In this document: one piece after another, positions 1-6,062 of the stretch
Layout of the letters: every line of letters begins with the position of its first letter
How positions within the stretch are numbered: position 1 is the stretch's first letter
NCBI GenBank assembly: GCA_946534745.1
Contig: CAMNDA010000389.1
Location: 1-10,948, forward strand
DNA from: an uncultured Verrucomicrobiota bacterium
GTDB lineage: Bacteria > Verrucomicrobiota > Kiritimatiellia > RFP12 > UBA3636
Direction: 5' to 3'
Length of the DNA: 10,948 nucleotides
Translations under genes and position numbers: made by a program
Notes under the pieces: generated by a model
The model's database searches: none
The model's input: the letters and a program-made list of their open reading frames with translations, nothing else
Told to the model about the DNA's origin: nothing

Positions 1-108
1 CTCGCCGCGCCGGAGAGCGCGACCGTGGCGGGGTTCCTGCGACGATTGCGCGCGGAGCGGGACGAGCGGGAGAAACGCGAGCGCGGGCGACGGCGACGGC
101 TGGCGTAA
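1..108 (+). CDS. C-terminal 35 residues of an unrecognised protein (5' truncated)
   Basis: Reading from base 1 in frame 1 gives 35 codons and a TAA stop at 106-108. I chose this frame because about 30 of 35 codons end in G or C, as in the other genes here; frames 2 and 3 are also open but have much weaker third-position GC. The visible tail is strongly charged and ends in a basic stretch (RERGRRRRLA), after a likely helical segment (FLRRLRAERDEREKRE). Such tails occur in many unrelated proteins, so no function can be assigned. The next gene starts 231 bases downstream behind its own promoter-like site, so this gene is probably in a separate transcription unit. The start lies outside the window. 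Confidence 0.5.
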   Translation, partial: LAAPESATVAGFLRRLRAERDEREKRERGRRRRLA

Positions 109-303
109 GAGAACGGAAAGCGGATTCAGATGCGGCTCAGGAAGACAGACGAACCGCAGACGGAAACGAGAACGGGAAAATGACGGAAACGGCAATGCAG
201 GAGAGAATGAAACGATGAAAATCACGCACGGTGGAATCGATTCCGATGTTGGCGAGACAGGTGGGACGGAGGAGGAGGACGGCGGGGACGGCAAGTCGGG
301 CGG
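109..303. other. Purine-rich intergenic stretch upstream of ruvC
   Basis: This stretch is less GC-rich than the rest of the window and the + strand is strikingly rich in A and G and poor in T. The heptamer ACGGAAA occurs at 113-119, 160-166 and 183-189; the last two sit inside an identical GACGGAAACG, 23 bp apart. A perfect 12-bp palindrome, GGAATCGATTCC, lies at 233-244. I see no convincing gene: short ATG frames exist (for example 215-343, 42 codons) but their third-position GC is far below that of the real genes. It may be a regulatory region or decayed sequence. Confidence 0.4.
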
Positions 304-332
304 TGGACATTCCGGCGGCGATTTGGTAGAAG
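304..332 (+). promoter_or_regulatory. Predicted sigma-70-type promoter of ruvC
   Basis: A TGGACA hexamer (304-309) is followed by a 17-bp spacer and TAGAAG (327-332). The dinucleotide TG one base before the -10 (324-325) gives an extended -10. Only seven bases separate the -10 from the ruvC ATG at 340, so transcription would start at or next to that A. The same TGGTAGRA core recurs upstream of guaB and tex, which supports the call. The last -10 base is G rather than the preferred T. Confidence 0.5.
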
Positions 333-339
333 GCGAGGC

Positions 340-1146
340 ATGAGAGGATTCGACGCGAGCTTCGTGGAGAAGTACCGGGCGCGGCGCGCGGCCCAGGCGG
401 CCGGGGAGGTCCCCTCCCCCGCCCCACCGTCGCGTGCGCTTCTGCAGAGCGCATCCGCGCCGCGCGGGCCTTCCGGAAGCACATCCGCGCCGCGCGGGCC
501 TTCCGGAAGCACATCCGCGCCGCGCGGGCCTTCCGGAAGCACATCCGCGCCGCGCGGGCCTTCCGGGCGCGCATCCGCGACGCGCGGCGCGGACGCCGGT
601 GCACCGGTGCCCGACCCGGCTACGCGGGTGCGCATCGTCGGCATCGACACGTCACTGCGCTGCACCGGCCTCGCGGTCGTCGACGCCGTCGGCGCGACGC
701 CCCGGTTCGTCGACTGCCGCCCGATCCCCAACCCAGCCCGCCGCACGCTGCCCGAGTGCCTCGTCCGCATCGCCGACGCGCTCGAGGCCTATCTGGACGA
801 GTTCCGCCCCGACGAGATCGCGATGGAGGGCATCTTCTTCTGCAAGAACGCGCGGACCTCGCTCATCCTCGGCCACGCCCGCGGCGTCGTCGTCGCGACC
901 TGCGCGCGCCGCGGCCTCCCGATGCACGAGTATCCGCCCGCCCGCGTGAAGCGCGCCGTCACCGGCTCCGGCTCCGCCACGAAAGACCAGATGCAGCGCA
1001 TGATGCAGAGCGTGTTCGGCCTGCCGGCCCTCCCCCAGGAGGACTCGGCCGACGCCCTCGCCATCGCGCTCACGCACCTGCACGAGCGCCGCATCGCCGC
1101 GCTCGCCCGGGGGCTTCGCCTCCCCGATCCGCGCGCGCTGCGGTAG
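340..1146 (+). CDS. ruvC: Crossover junction endodeoxyribonuclease RuvC with long repeat-bearing N-terminal extension
   Basis: RuvC cuts Holliday junctions during recombination and repair, working with the RuvAB motor in the cytoplasm. Residues 97-268 form a complete RuvC core of normal size (172 aa). The four acidic catalytic positions are visible: D103 (GIDTS), E163 (AMEG), D235 and D238 (EDSADAL). Other family blocks are FFCKNA, GHARG and VTGSGSA. Residues 1-96 are extra: a 25-residue head (FVEKYRARRAAQ), then a Pro/Gly/Ser-rich tail with four SAPRGPSG units. The head has strongly coding-like codon use (mostly G/C in third position), which favours ATG 340. GTG codons at 607 (V90) and 628 (V97) are alternative starts giving an ordinary RuvC, but neither has an evident Shine-Dalgarno site. 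The usual GIDPG turn reads GIDTS here. ruvA and ruvB are not adjacent. The RuvC assignment is secure; the start is less so. Confidence 0.93.
   Translation: MRGFDASFVEKYRARRAAQAAGEVPSPAPPSRALLQSASAPRGPSGSTSAPRGPSGSTSAPRGPSGSTSAPRGPSGRASATRGADAGAPVPDPATRVRIVGIDTSLRCTGLAVVDAVGATPRFVDCRPIPNPARRTLPECLVRIADALEAYLDEFRPDEIAMEGIFFCKNARTSLILGHARGVVVATCARRGLPMHEYPPARVKRAVTGSGSATKDQMQRMMQSVFGLPALPQEDSADALAIALTHLHERRIAALARGLRLPDPRALR
452..588 (+). repeat. 30-bp tandem repeat inside the 5' part of ruvC
   Basis: Three identical 30-bp units run 452-481, 482-511 and 512-541. A fourth (542-571) differs at three bases near its end, and a fifth decays after about 17 bases. Since 30 is divisible by three, the array keeps frame and encodes a ten-residue period (SAPRGPSGST). 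The first three units each contain the palindrome CTTCCGGAAG, at 470-479, 500-509 and 530-539. Near-identity at silent positions points to recent duplication rather than protein-level selection alone. Within the repeat, codons such as GCA/ACA, CCT and GGA depart from the window's G/C-ending preference. Confidence 0.95.
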
Positions 1147-1162
1147 GCGTTCCGGTTTTTCC

Positions 1163-1191
1163 TTGACACCCGGGGCGGGGGGTGCTAACCA
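1163..1191 (+). promoter_or_regulatory. Predicted sigma-70-type promoter of topA
   Basis: A consensus TTGACA (1163-1168) is followed by a 17-bp spacer and TAACCA (1186-1191), with TG at 1183-1184 giving an extended -10. A T-rich run lies just upstream. Transcription would start near 1198, giving a leader of about 70 bases. The spacer contains GCGGGGGGTG (1175-1184), which also occurs in the guaB promoter. Confidence 0.6.
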
Positions 1192-1217
1192 AGACGTGAT
1201 GCGGCGCACGCAGGAGC

Positions 1218-1260
1218 GCGCGGAACCGCCCGCGCATACGCGTGTAGCCGCAAACTGGAG
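1218..1260 (+). promoter_or_regulatory. topA leader: small hairpin and Shine-Dalgarno site
   Basis: A perfect six-pair hairpin (GCGCGG 1218-1223, CCGCGC 1230-1235, six-base loop) lies in the predicted leader. GGAG at 1257-1260, eight bases before ATG 1269, is a good ribosome binding site and fixes the topA start. Short GC-rich hairpins are common by chance at this base composition, so the hairpin's role is unproven. Confidence 0.5.
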
Positions 1261-1268
1261 AACCCGGA

Positions 1269-3965
1269 ATGAGCAAGCTCGTCATCGTCGAATCCCCCGC
1301 CAAGGCCCACACCGTGGGCAGGATCCTCGGACCCGGATACAAGGTCATGGCCTCGGTCGGCCACGTCCGCGACCTGCCGGAGCACCAGGAGGGGATCAAG
1401 CGCGAGGAGCTGCCCGGCGGCGCGCTGCGCTTCACCCCCGGCTACGTCGTCCCGCCCGAGAAGGAGAAGGTCGTCGCCGGCCTCGCCTCCGCCGCGCGCC
1501 AGGCGGACGAGATCTTCCTCGCGAGCGATCCCGACCGCGAGGGGGAGGCGATCGCCTGGCACCTGCGCGAGGAGCTGCGCCACCGCCTCGGCGCCAAGTG
1601 CCCGCCCTTCCGCCGCGTCGAATACCACGAGATCACGCCGCGCGCCGTGAAGGCCGCGATCGCGAACCCGCACGACATCGACCAGGCGCGCGTCGACGCC
1701 CAGCAGGCGCGCCGCTGCATCGACCGCTACCTCGGCTTCCGCATCTCCCCCAAGGTCGCGCGCGCCGTCCGAGGCGGATCCAGCGCCGGGCGCGTGCAGT
1801 CCGTCGCGCTGCGGCTCGTGCGCGACCGCGAGCGCGAGGTGCGGGCGTTCGTCCCGCAGCCCTACTGGGAGTTCGCCGTGAAGCTCGCCAAGCGCGGCCC
1901 GGGCGCCGGCGAACCCTTCGCCGTGCGCCTGCGCAAGCTCGACGGGAAAAAGGCGGACGTGCGCGACGAGGACGCCGCGAAGCGCACCGAGGCCTTCCTC
2001 GGCGCGGCCGCCTACGCGGTGCGCGCGGTCGAGCCCCGGCAGGCGCAGAAGCGCCCCGGCCCGCCCTTCACGACCTCGACGCTCCAGCAGGCCGCCTCGA
2101 ACGCGCTCGGCTTCTCGCCCGACCGCACGATGCGCCTCGCGCAGGACCTCTACGAGGCCGGACTCATCACCTACATGCGAACGGACTCGACGAACATCGC
2201 GCCCGAGGCGCGCGAGGCCGCGGCGGCGTACGTCGCGGGCGCGTTCGGCGGGGAATTCGCCGACCCGCACAACTACGCCACGCGCAGCAAGGGCGCGCAG
2301 GAGGCGCACGAGTGCATCCGCCCGACCGACCCCGCCGCGACGCCCGAGCGCGCCGCGATGCCCGACGGCCGCGACGCCGAGGGCCTCGCGCGCCTCTACC
2401 GCCTCGTGTGGGAGCGCTTCGTCTCGTCGCAGATGGCGCCCGCCGTCTCCGAGGTGACGACCGCCACGGTCGACGCAACCGCCGCGCCCGGGATCCTCCC
2501 GGCCGGCTCGCCCGCCGCCGCCGAGCTCACCGCCTCCGTCTCGCGCCTCGTCTTCCCCGGCTTCCTCGCGCTGCGCGGCGCCGAGGGCGTCGCCAAGGCC
2601 GAGTCCGCGGACGCGGCGAAGGACGGCGAGGAGACGAGCGACGCGCTCGCCGCCCTCCCCCCGCTCGCGCCCGGCGAGGCGCTCGACCCGGCCGCGGTCC
2701 TGCCCGAGCGCAAGGAGACCAAGCCGCCGCCGCGCTTCAACGAGGCGTCGCTCGTCCGCGAGATGGAGGCGCGCGGCATCGGCCGCCCCTCCACCTACGC
2801 CAGCACCGTCAAGACGCTCAAGGACCGCAAGTACGTCGCCTCCGAGCGCCGCGTCCTCTCCCCGACCGAGCTCGGCGCGAACGTGTGCGACTGGCTCGTC
2901 GCCCACTATCCCGACATGATGGACGTGGGCTACACCGCCGAGATGGAGCGCAAGCTCGACGACGCGCAGGACCCCGCCACGGCGTCCGACTGGCAGGCCC
3001 TCCTCGGCGCCTTCTGGCGCGAGCTGGAGGAGTGGAACCGCCGCGCCAAGGACTGGGCCGACCCCGCCGCCGTCGCGACGCTCCTCGAGGCCTTCCGCGA
3101 CGTCCGCGACTGGGAGCCGCCCCACAAGGCCGGCGCCCGCACCTACGACGACAGGAAGTTCGTCCAGGACATCGCCTACGACGTGATGGGCGAGCCGCGC
3201 CCGCGCGCGAAGGACCGCCGCCCCGACGCCCCCTTCCGCTTCGAGCGCCCCGCCTCGTTCCCCGCCGAATGCTGCACCGAGCCGCAGTTCCTCGCGCTCG
3301 CCCGCACGCTCCTGCGCTACCGCGGGCAGGCGCCCGGCGCCGAGGGCGCGATCCGCGCCGCCGGGCTCGGCGGGCTCCTCGACCAGGCCGCCTCGCCCGC
3401 CGCCGACGAGCGCACCGCCGCGCTGCTCGACGTCCTCGCCCGGTACGGCGCGGCGCCCGACGACGAGCGCTTCGCCTCGTCCCTCGCCGAGCAGGTGCGC
3501 CGCGGCCGCCCCCTCAGCGCCAAGCAGACCGGCTGGATCCCGAAGCTCTTCCTCAACGCGCGAGACCGCGTCCCGGCCGCCGAGTTCGAGGCGCTCTGCG
3601 CGAAGTTCGGCATCGAGCCGAAGGCCGAGGAGGCCGTCGACCCGGAGCGCGCCGCCGCCGTCGTGGCCGCGCTCGCGGGCGTGACCGAATGGGCCGCGCC
3701 GGCCGCGCCGCGCAAGGGCGGGCGCGTCTACGACGACAAGAAGTTCTACGCGGACGTCGCCGCGCAGTTCGGCGCACGCCGGACGATGTCGGCCAAGCAG
3801 CTCGGCGCGCTGGAGCGGATGCTGCTGCGCTACCGCGCGCAGATCCCGGGCGCGGACGAGCTCGCCGCCCGCTACGGCATCGAGGCCCGCCCCCGCCGCG
3901 CCCGCGGGGGCCGCGCCGCGAAGGCCCCGCCCGCCGGGGTTGCCGCCGCGAGCCCTTCCGTGTAG
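1269..3965 (+). CDS. topA: DNA topoisomerase I (type IA), with atypical C-terminus
   Basis: Relaxes negative supercoils by cutting one strand through a tyrosine-phosphate link. The 898-aa protein begins with a TOPRIM domain (residues 2 to about 115): E8 in VESPAKA and the metal-binding DPDREGEA at 87-94. Family blocks follow: RRCIDRYLGF (148-157), SAGRVQSVALRL (172-183), TTSTLQQAASNA (268-279), the active-site tyrosine Y302 in ITYMRTDST, HECIRPTD (347-354) and GIGRPSTYA (503-511). The catalytic core ends near residue 590. Beyond it I find no CxxC pairs for the zinc ribbons common in bacterial TopA. Instead there are three related units (about 624-700, 731-784, 815-872) and a basic tail. Start chosen for GGAG at eight bases' spacing and the family-typical MSKLVIVESPAKA. 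The TAG stop forms half of the next promoter's -10 box. Confidence 0.97.
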   Translation: MSKLVIVESPAKAHTVGRILGPGYKVMASVGHVRDLPEHQEGIKREELPGGALRFTPGYVVPPEKEKVVAGLASAARQADEIFLASDPDREGEAIAWHLREELRHRLGAKCPPFRRVEYHEITPRAVKAAIANPHDIDQARVDAQQARRCIDRYLGFRISPKVARAVRGGSSAGRVQSVALRLVRDREREVRAFVPQPYWEFAVKLAKRGPGAGEPFAVRLRKLDGKKADVRDEDAAKRTEAFLGAAAYAVRAVEPRQAQKRPGPPFTTSTLQQAASNALGFSPDRTMRLAQDLYEAGLITYMRTDSTNIAPEAREAAAAYVAGAFGGEFADPHNYATRSKGAQEAHECIRPTDPAATPERAAMPDGRDAEGLARLYRLVWERFVSSQMAPAVSEVTTATVDATAAPGILPAGSPAAAELTASVSRLVFPGFLALRGAEGVAKAESADAAKDGEETSDALAALPPLAPGEALDPAAVLPERKETKPPPRFNEASLVREMEARGIGRPSTYASTVKTLKDRKYVASERRVLSPTELGANVCDWLVAHYPDMMDVGYTAEMERKLDDAQDPATASDWQALLGAFWRELEEWNRRAKDWADPAAVATLLEAFRDVRDWEPPHKAGARTYDDRKFVQDIAYDVMGEPRPRAKDRRPDAPFRFERPASFPAECCTEPQFLALARTLLRYRGQAPGAEGAIRAAGLGGLLDQAASPAADERTAALLDVLARYGAAPDDERFASSLAEQVRRGRPLSAKQTGWIPKLFLNARDRVPAAEFEALCAKFGIEPKAEEAVDPERAAAVVAALAGVTEWAAPAAPRKGGRVYDDKKFYADVAAQFGARRTMSAKQLGALERMLLRYRAQIPGADELAARYGIEARPRRARGGRAAKAPPAGVAAASPSV
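3138..3884 (+). repeat. Three diverged copies of a C-terminal module in TopA (protein-level repeat)
   Basis: Copy A (residues 624-700) has TYDDRKFVQDIA, then a longer middle with TEPQFLALARTLLRYR and APGAE. Copy B (731-784) has DDERFASSLAEQ, PLSAKQ, RVPAAEF and FGIEP. Copy C (815-872) has GGRVYDDKKFYADVAAQ, TMSAKQLGALERMLLRYR, IPGADEL and YGIEA. The shared pattern is (Y)DDxxF, about 15-20 residues, (L/M)SAKQ or TEPQ, a helix ending in R(Y)R, then P-G/A-A. B and C are closest in length; A carries an insertion. I do not recognise the module. By position it replaces DNA-binding zinc ribbons, so a DNA- or protein-binding role is an inference. Confidence 0.75.
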
Positions 3966-3968
3966 AAT
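3940..3968 (+). promoter_or_regulatory. Predicted promoter of the epimerase-lipid kinase unit, inside the end of topA
   Basis: TTGCCG (3940-3945), a 17-bp spacer and TAGAAT (3963-3968). The -10 begins with the topA stop codon TAG, so the promoter lies almost wholly in topA coding sequence. Transcription would begin near 3975, leaving a leader of about 34 bases before ATG 4009. No purine-rich Shine-Dalgarno sequence is visible in that leader. Confidence 0.55.
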
Positions 3969-4008
3969 CCGGTCCGTTCCACCAATCCCGTCCTCCGTTC
4001 CCGTCTCC

Positions 4009-4980
4009 ATGAAAACAGCACTCGTCTGCGGCGCCGGCGGCTTCATCGGCTCCCATCTCGCGCGCGAGCTCAAGCGCCGCGGCTGGTGGGTCCGCGGCGC
4101 CGACCGCAAGAGGCCCGAGTTCTCCCCGACCGCGGCCGACGACTTCCTCCTCGGCGACCTGCGCGAGCGCGAGAACTGCGCCCGCGCCCTCGCCCTCCCC
4201 GGCGGCGGCGCGCCCGACGCCGTGTTCCAGCTCGCCGCCGAGATGGGCGGGATGGGCTTCATCCACCGCGCCGCGGCGGAGATCATGCACGACAGCGTGC
4301 TCATCAACGCCAACATGTGCCACGAGGCCGCCGCGCGAGGCGTCGGGCGCTACTTCTTCTCCTCCTCCGTCTGCGTCTACCACGACATGAGGCCCGGCGA
4401 CCCGCAGCTCGACGAGGACGGCGCCTACCCCGCCGCCCCCGACAACGACTACGGCTGGGAGAAGCTCTACTCCGAGCGCATGGCCTTCGCCCACGCGCGC
4501 GCCACCGGGATGAAGGTCCGCGTCGCCCGCTTCCAGAACTGCTACGGCCCCGAGGGCACCTGGCGCGGCGGCCGCGAGAAGGCCCCCGCCGCCCTTTCGC
4601 GCAAGGTCGCCGAGGCGCCCGACGGCGGCGAGGTCGAGATCTGGGGCGACGGCTCCGCGATCCGCAACTTCATCTACGTGGACGACCTCGTGGACGGCAT
4701 CCTCCACCTCATGGACTCCGACCTCGACTTCAAGCCCGCGAACATCGGCACGGAGGAGTACGTCACCGTGCGCGAGCTCCTCGCGACCATCGCGGACGTC
4801 GCCGGCAAGCGCATCGTCGCGAAGCCCGTCGACGGCCCCGTCGGCGTCGCCTCCCGCAACTTCTCCACCGCGCGCATCCGCTCCACCGGCTGGGCGCCGC
4901 GCTTCACGCTGCGCGACGGCATCGCGCGCACCTACCCCTGGGTCGCCGCGCAGGTCGCCGCGGCCGCCGCCGCGAAATGA
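4009..4980 (+). CDS. NAD-dependent sugar-nucleotide epimerase, GDP-mannose 3,5-epimerase-like
   Basis: A 323-aa extended short-chain dehydrogenase/reductase. In plants this family converts GDP-D-mannose to GDP-L-galactose and GDP-L-gulose. The NAD-binding Rossmann motif GAGGFIGSH is at 8-16. Blocks peculiar to GDP-mannose 3,5-epimerases are clear: AAEMGGMGFI (76-85), SSVCVY (119-124) with catalytic-type C122, YGWEK with Y148 and K152, GTWRGGREKAPAA (183-195) with K191, IWGDGSAIRNF (211-221), and a late GPVGVASRN (276-284). Those motifs make this subfamily more likely than UDP-glucose or UDP-glucuronate epimerases; the exact substrate is inferred. An in-frame ATG at 3940 exists, but it would lie upstream of the predicted transcription start, and ATG 4009 starts directly at the beta strand MKTALVCGAGG. 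The stop overlaps the next start as ATGA. The C-terminus ends in an alanine run. Confidence 0.88.
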   Translation: MKTALVCGAGGFIGSHLARELKRRGWWVRGADRKRPEFSPTAADDFLLGDLRERENCARALALPGGGAPDAVFQLAAEMGGMGFIHRAAAEIMHDSVLINANMCHEAAARGVGRYFFSSSVCVYHDMRPGDPQLDEDGAYPAAPDNDYGWEKLYSERMAFAHARATGMKVRVARFQNCYGPEGTWRGGREKAPAALSRKVAEAPDGGEVEIWGDGSAIRNFIYVDDLVDGILHLMDSDLDFKPANIGTEEYVTVRELLATIADVAGKRIVAKPVDGPVGVASRNFSTARIRSTGWAPRFTLRDGIARTYPWVAAQVAAAAAAK

Positions 4981-5906
4981 CGTTCCGCAAGGTCCGCGTC
5001 TTCTACAACCGCCGCTCGGGTCCCGGCGCCTCCCGGTTCCACCGCGTGGAGGAGGCGTTCTCGAAGGAGTGGAAGGACGCCGCGGAGGACCTCGCCTGGT
5101 ACTTCCCCGCCTCGCGCGAGGAGTCGTCGCGGATGGTGCGCGCCGCGCTCGCGGACGGCGCCGACTGCATCGTCGTGTGCGGGGGGGACGGCACCGTCTC
5201 CTCCATCGGCCGCGAGCTCGTCGGCACCGGCGTCCCGATGGGCGTCGTCCCGCTCGGCAGCGGCAACGGCCTCGCGCGCCACTTCGGGCAGGACCTCGAC
5301 CCGGCCGCGTCCGTCGCGCAGCTCGCGCGCGGCGTCCTGCGCGACCTGGACGTCGGCTACGCGGACGGCGCGCCGTTCTTCGTCTCCGCCTCCGTCGCGT
5401 GGGACGCCGAGCTCGTCCGCGCCTACGACCGGCTACCGATGCGCGGCGTCGGATCCTACGTGCTCGCGGGCGCGGTCTCGCTGCTCGACTACGCCTCGCA
5501 GCCGCTCGCCGTGACCGTGGACGGCGCCGAGACCTTCACGATCGAGGACCCGCTGCTCTTCACGATCGGCAACGTCTCCGGCTGGGGCGGGGGCGCGCTC
5601 ATCGACCCGGGCTCCGACCCGTCCGACGGAAAGATGGAGCTCGTCGCCGGGCGCCGGCGCGACGCCCCGCGGATGCTCGCGGACATCGCCTCCGTCTTCA
5701 CGACCGGCACGAGCAGCCTCCCGGGCGCGATCAACCGCTCCTTCCACGACCTGCTGGTCGAGCGGCCGGAGGGGCGCCCCATCCAGCTCGACGGCGAGCT
5801 CGTCGCCGCCGGCCGCGCCGTGCGCTTCACGGTCGAGAGCGGCCGGATGAAGCTCCTGGTCCCCGATCCCCCTCCCGCCACGACCCAGGTCCGCGAGACG
5901 CGGTAG
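4977..5906 (+). CDS. Diacylglycerol/lipid kinase family protein (DAGK catalytic domain)
   Basis: A 309-aa protein of the diacylglycerol/sphingosine kinase superfamily (DgkB/YegS type), which phosphorylates a lipid hydroxyl with ATP at the inner face of the membrane. The N-terminal nucleotide domain has NRRSGPG (11-17), the glycine-rich GGDGT (69-73) and PLGSGNGLARHF (92-103). The C-terminal beta-rich domain has DGKMELV (217-223) and LDGE (271-274), both family signatures. There is no signal peptide or membrane segment. ATG 4977 overlaps the epimerase stop by four bases (ATGA), so translation is probably coupled. The lipid substrate cannot be read from the sequence. The pairing suggests, without proof, that both act in making a glycolipid or cell-surface lipid; a general phosphatidate-recycling role is the simpler alternative. 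Confidence 0.9.
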   Translation: MTFRKVRVFYNRRSGPGASRFHRVEEAFSKEWKDAAEDLAWYFPASREESSRMVRAALADGADCIVVCGGDGTVSSIGRELVGTGVPMGVVPLGSGNGLARHFGQDLDPAASVAQLARGVLRDLDVGYADGAPFFVSASVAWDAELVRAYDRLPMRGVGSYVLAGAVSLLDYASQPLAVTVDGAETFTIEDPLLFTIGNVSGWGGGALIDPGSDPSDGKMELVAGRRRDAPRMLADIASVFTTGTSSLPGAINRSFHDLLVERPEGRPIQLDGELVAAGRAVRFTVESGRMKLLVPDPPPATTQVRETR

Positions 5907-5980
5907 GGCCGTTCCGCCGCCTCCCGCCCGGCCCGCCCGCCGCCACGCACGGGATGCGGAATCCGGCGCAAAAATCCCCC

Positions 5981-6010
5981 TTGCCTCGCGCGCGGGGGGT
6001 GTGGTAGGAT
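5981..6010 (+). promoter_or_regulatory. Predicted sigma-70-type promoter of guaB-MATE
   Basis: TTGCCT (5981-5986), an 18-bp spacer and TAGGAT (6005-6010), with TG at 6002-6003 one base before the -10. A short A-run (5970-5974) lies upstream. Transcription would begin near 6017. The spacer carries GCGGGGGGTG (5992-6001), as in the topA promoter. The rest of the 5907-6062 gap is C-rich, and I see no hairpin plus T-tail terminator for the lipid kinase gene. Confidence 0.6.
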
Positions 6011-6031
6011 TGCCGGGCAACACCATCACCC

Positions 6032-6053
6032 CGCCCCGGGAGGGGCGCAGGAG
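6032..6053 (+). promoter_or_regulatory. guaB leader hairpin and Shine-Dalgarno site
   Basis: CGCCCC (6032-6037) and GGGGCG (6042-6047) form a perfect six-pair stem closed by GGGA, which fits the stable GNRA tetraloop pattern. The ribosome site AGGAG (6049-6053) starts two bases after the stem and lies nine bases before ATG 6063. The stem could affect access to the site or mRNA stability. It does not resemble a purine riboswitch known to me. Confidence 0.5.
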
Positions 6054-6062
6054 CATTCCGCA

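Noticed and set aside
215..343. A 42-codon frame (MKITHGGIDSDVGE...) ending ATGA over the ruvC start, suggesting a coupled small gene
   Set aside because: Third-position GC is only about two thirds against over 90% in the real genes, no clear ribosome site precedes it, and the predicted ruvC promoter lies inside it. The ATGA overlap is probably chance.
452..588. The direct repeats as a CRISPR array
   Set aside because: Units are contiguous with no unique spacers, in frame within ruvC, and no cas genes are present.
1124..1159. A rho-independent terminator after ruvC (T-run at 1155-1159)
   Set aside because: Only three- or four-pair stems precede the T-run; no strong hairpin could be drawn. 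The T-run is equally well read as the AT-rich part upstream of the topA -35.
1185..4316. A 1043-codon minus-strand frame and a 949-codon plus-strand frame (1163-4012) over topA
   Set aside because: Both are shadows of topA caused by its GC-rich codons; the plus one is Arg/Pro/Ala-rich nonsense, while the topA frame holds all catalytic motifs.
5949..5975. Imperfect inverted repeat around GCGGAATCCGGC with a following A-run, as a terminator for the lipid kinase gene
   Set aside because: The stem is short and bulged, and the tail is A rather than T on the coding strand.
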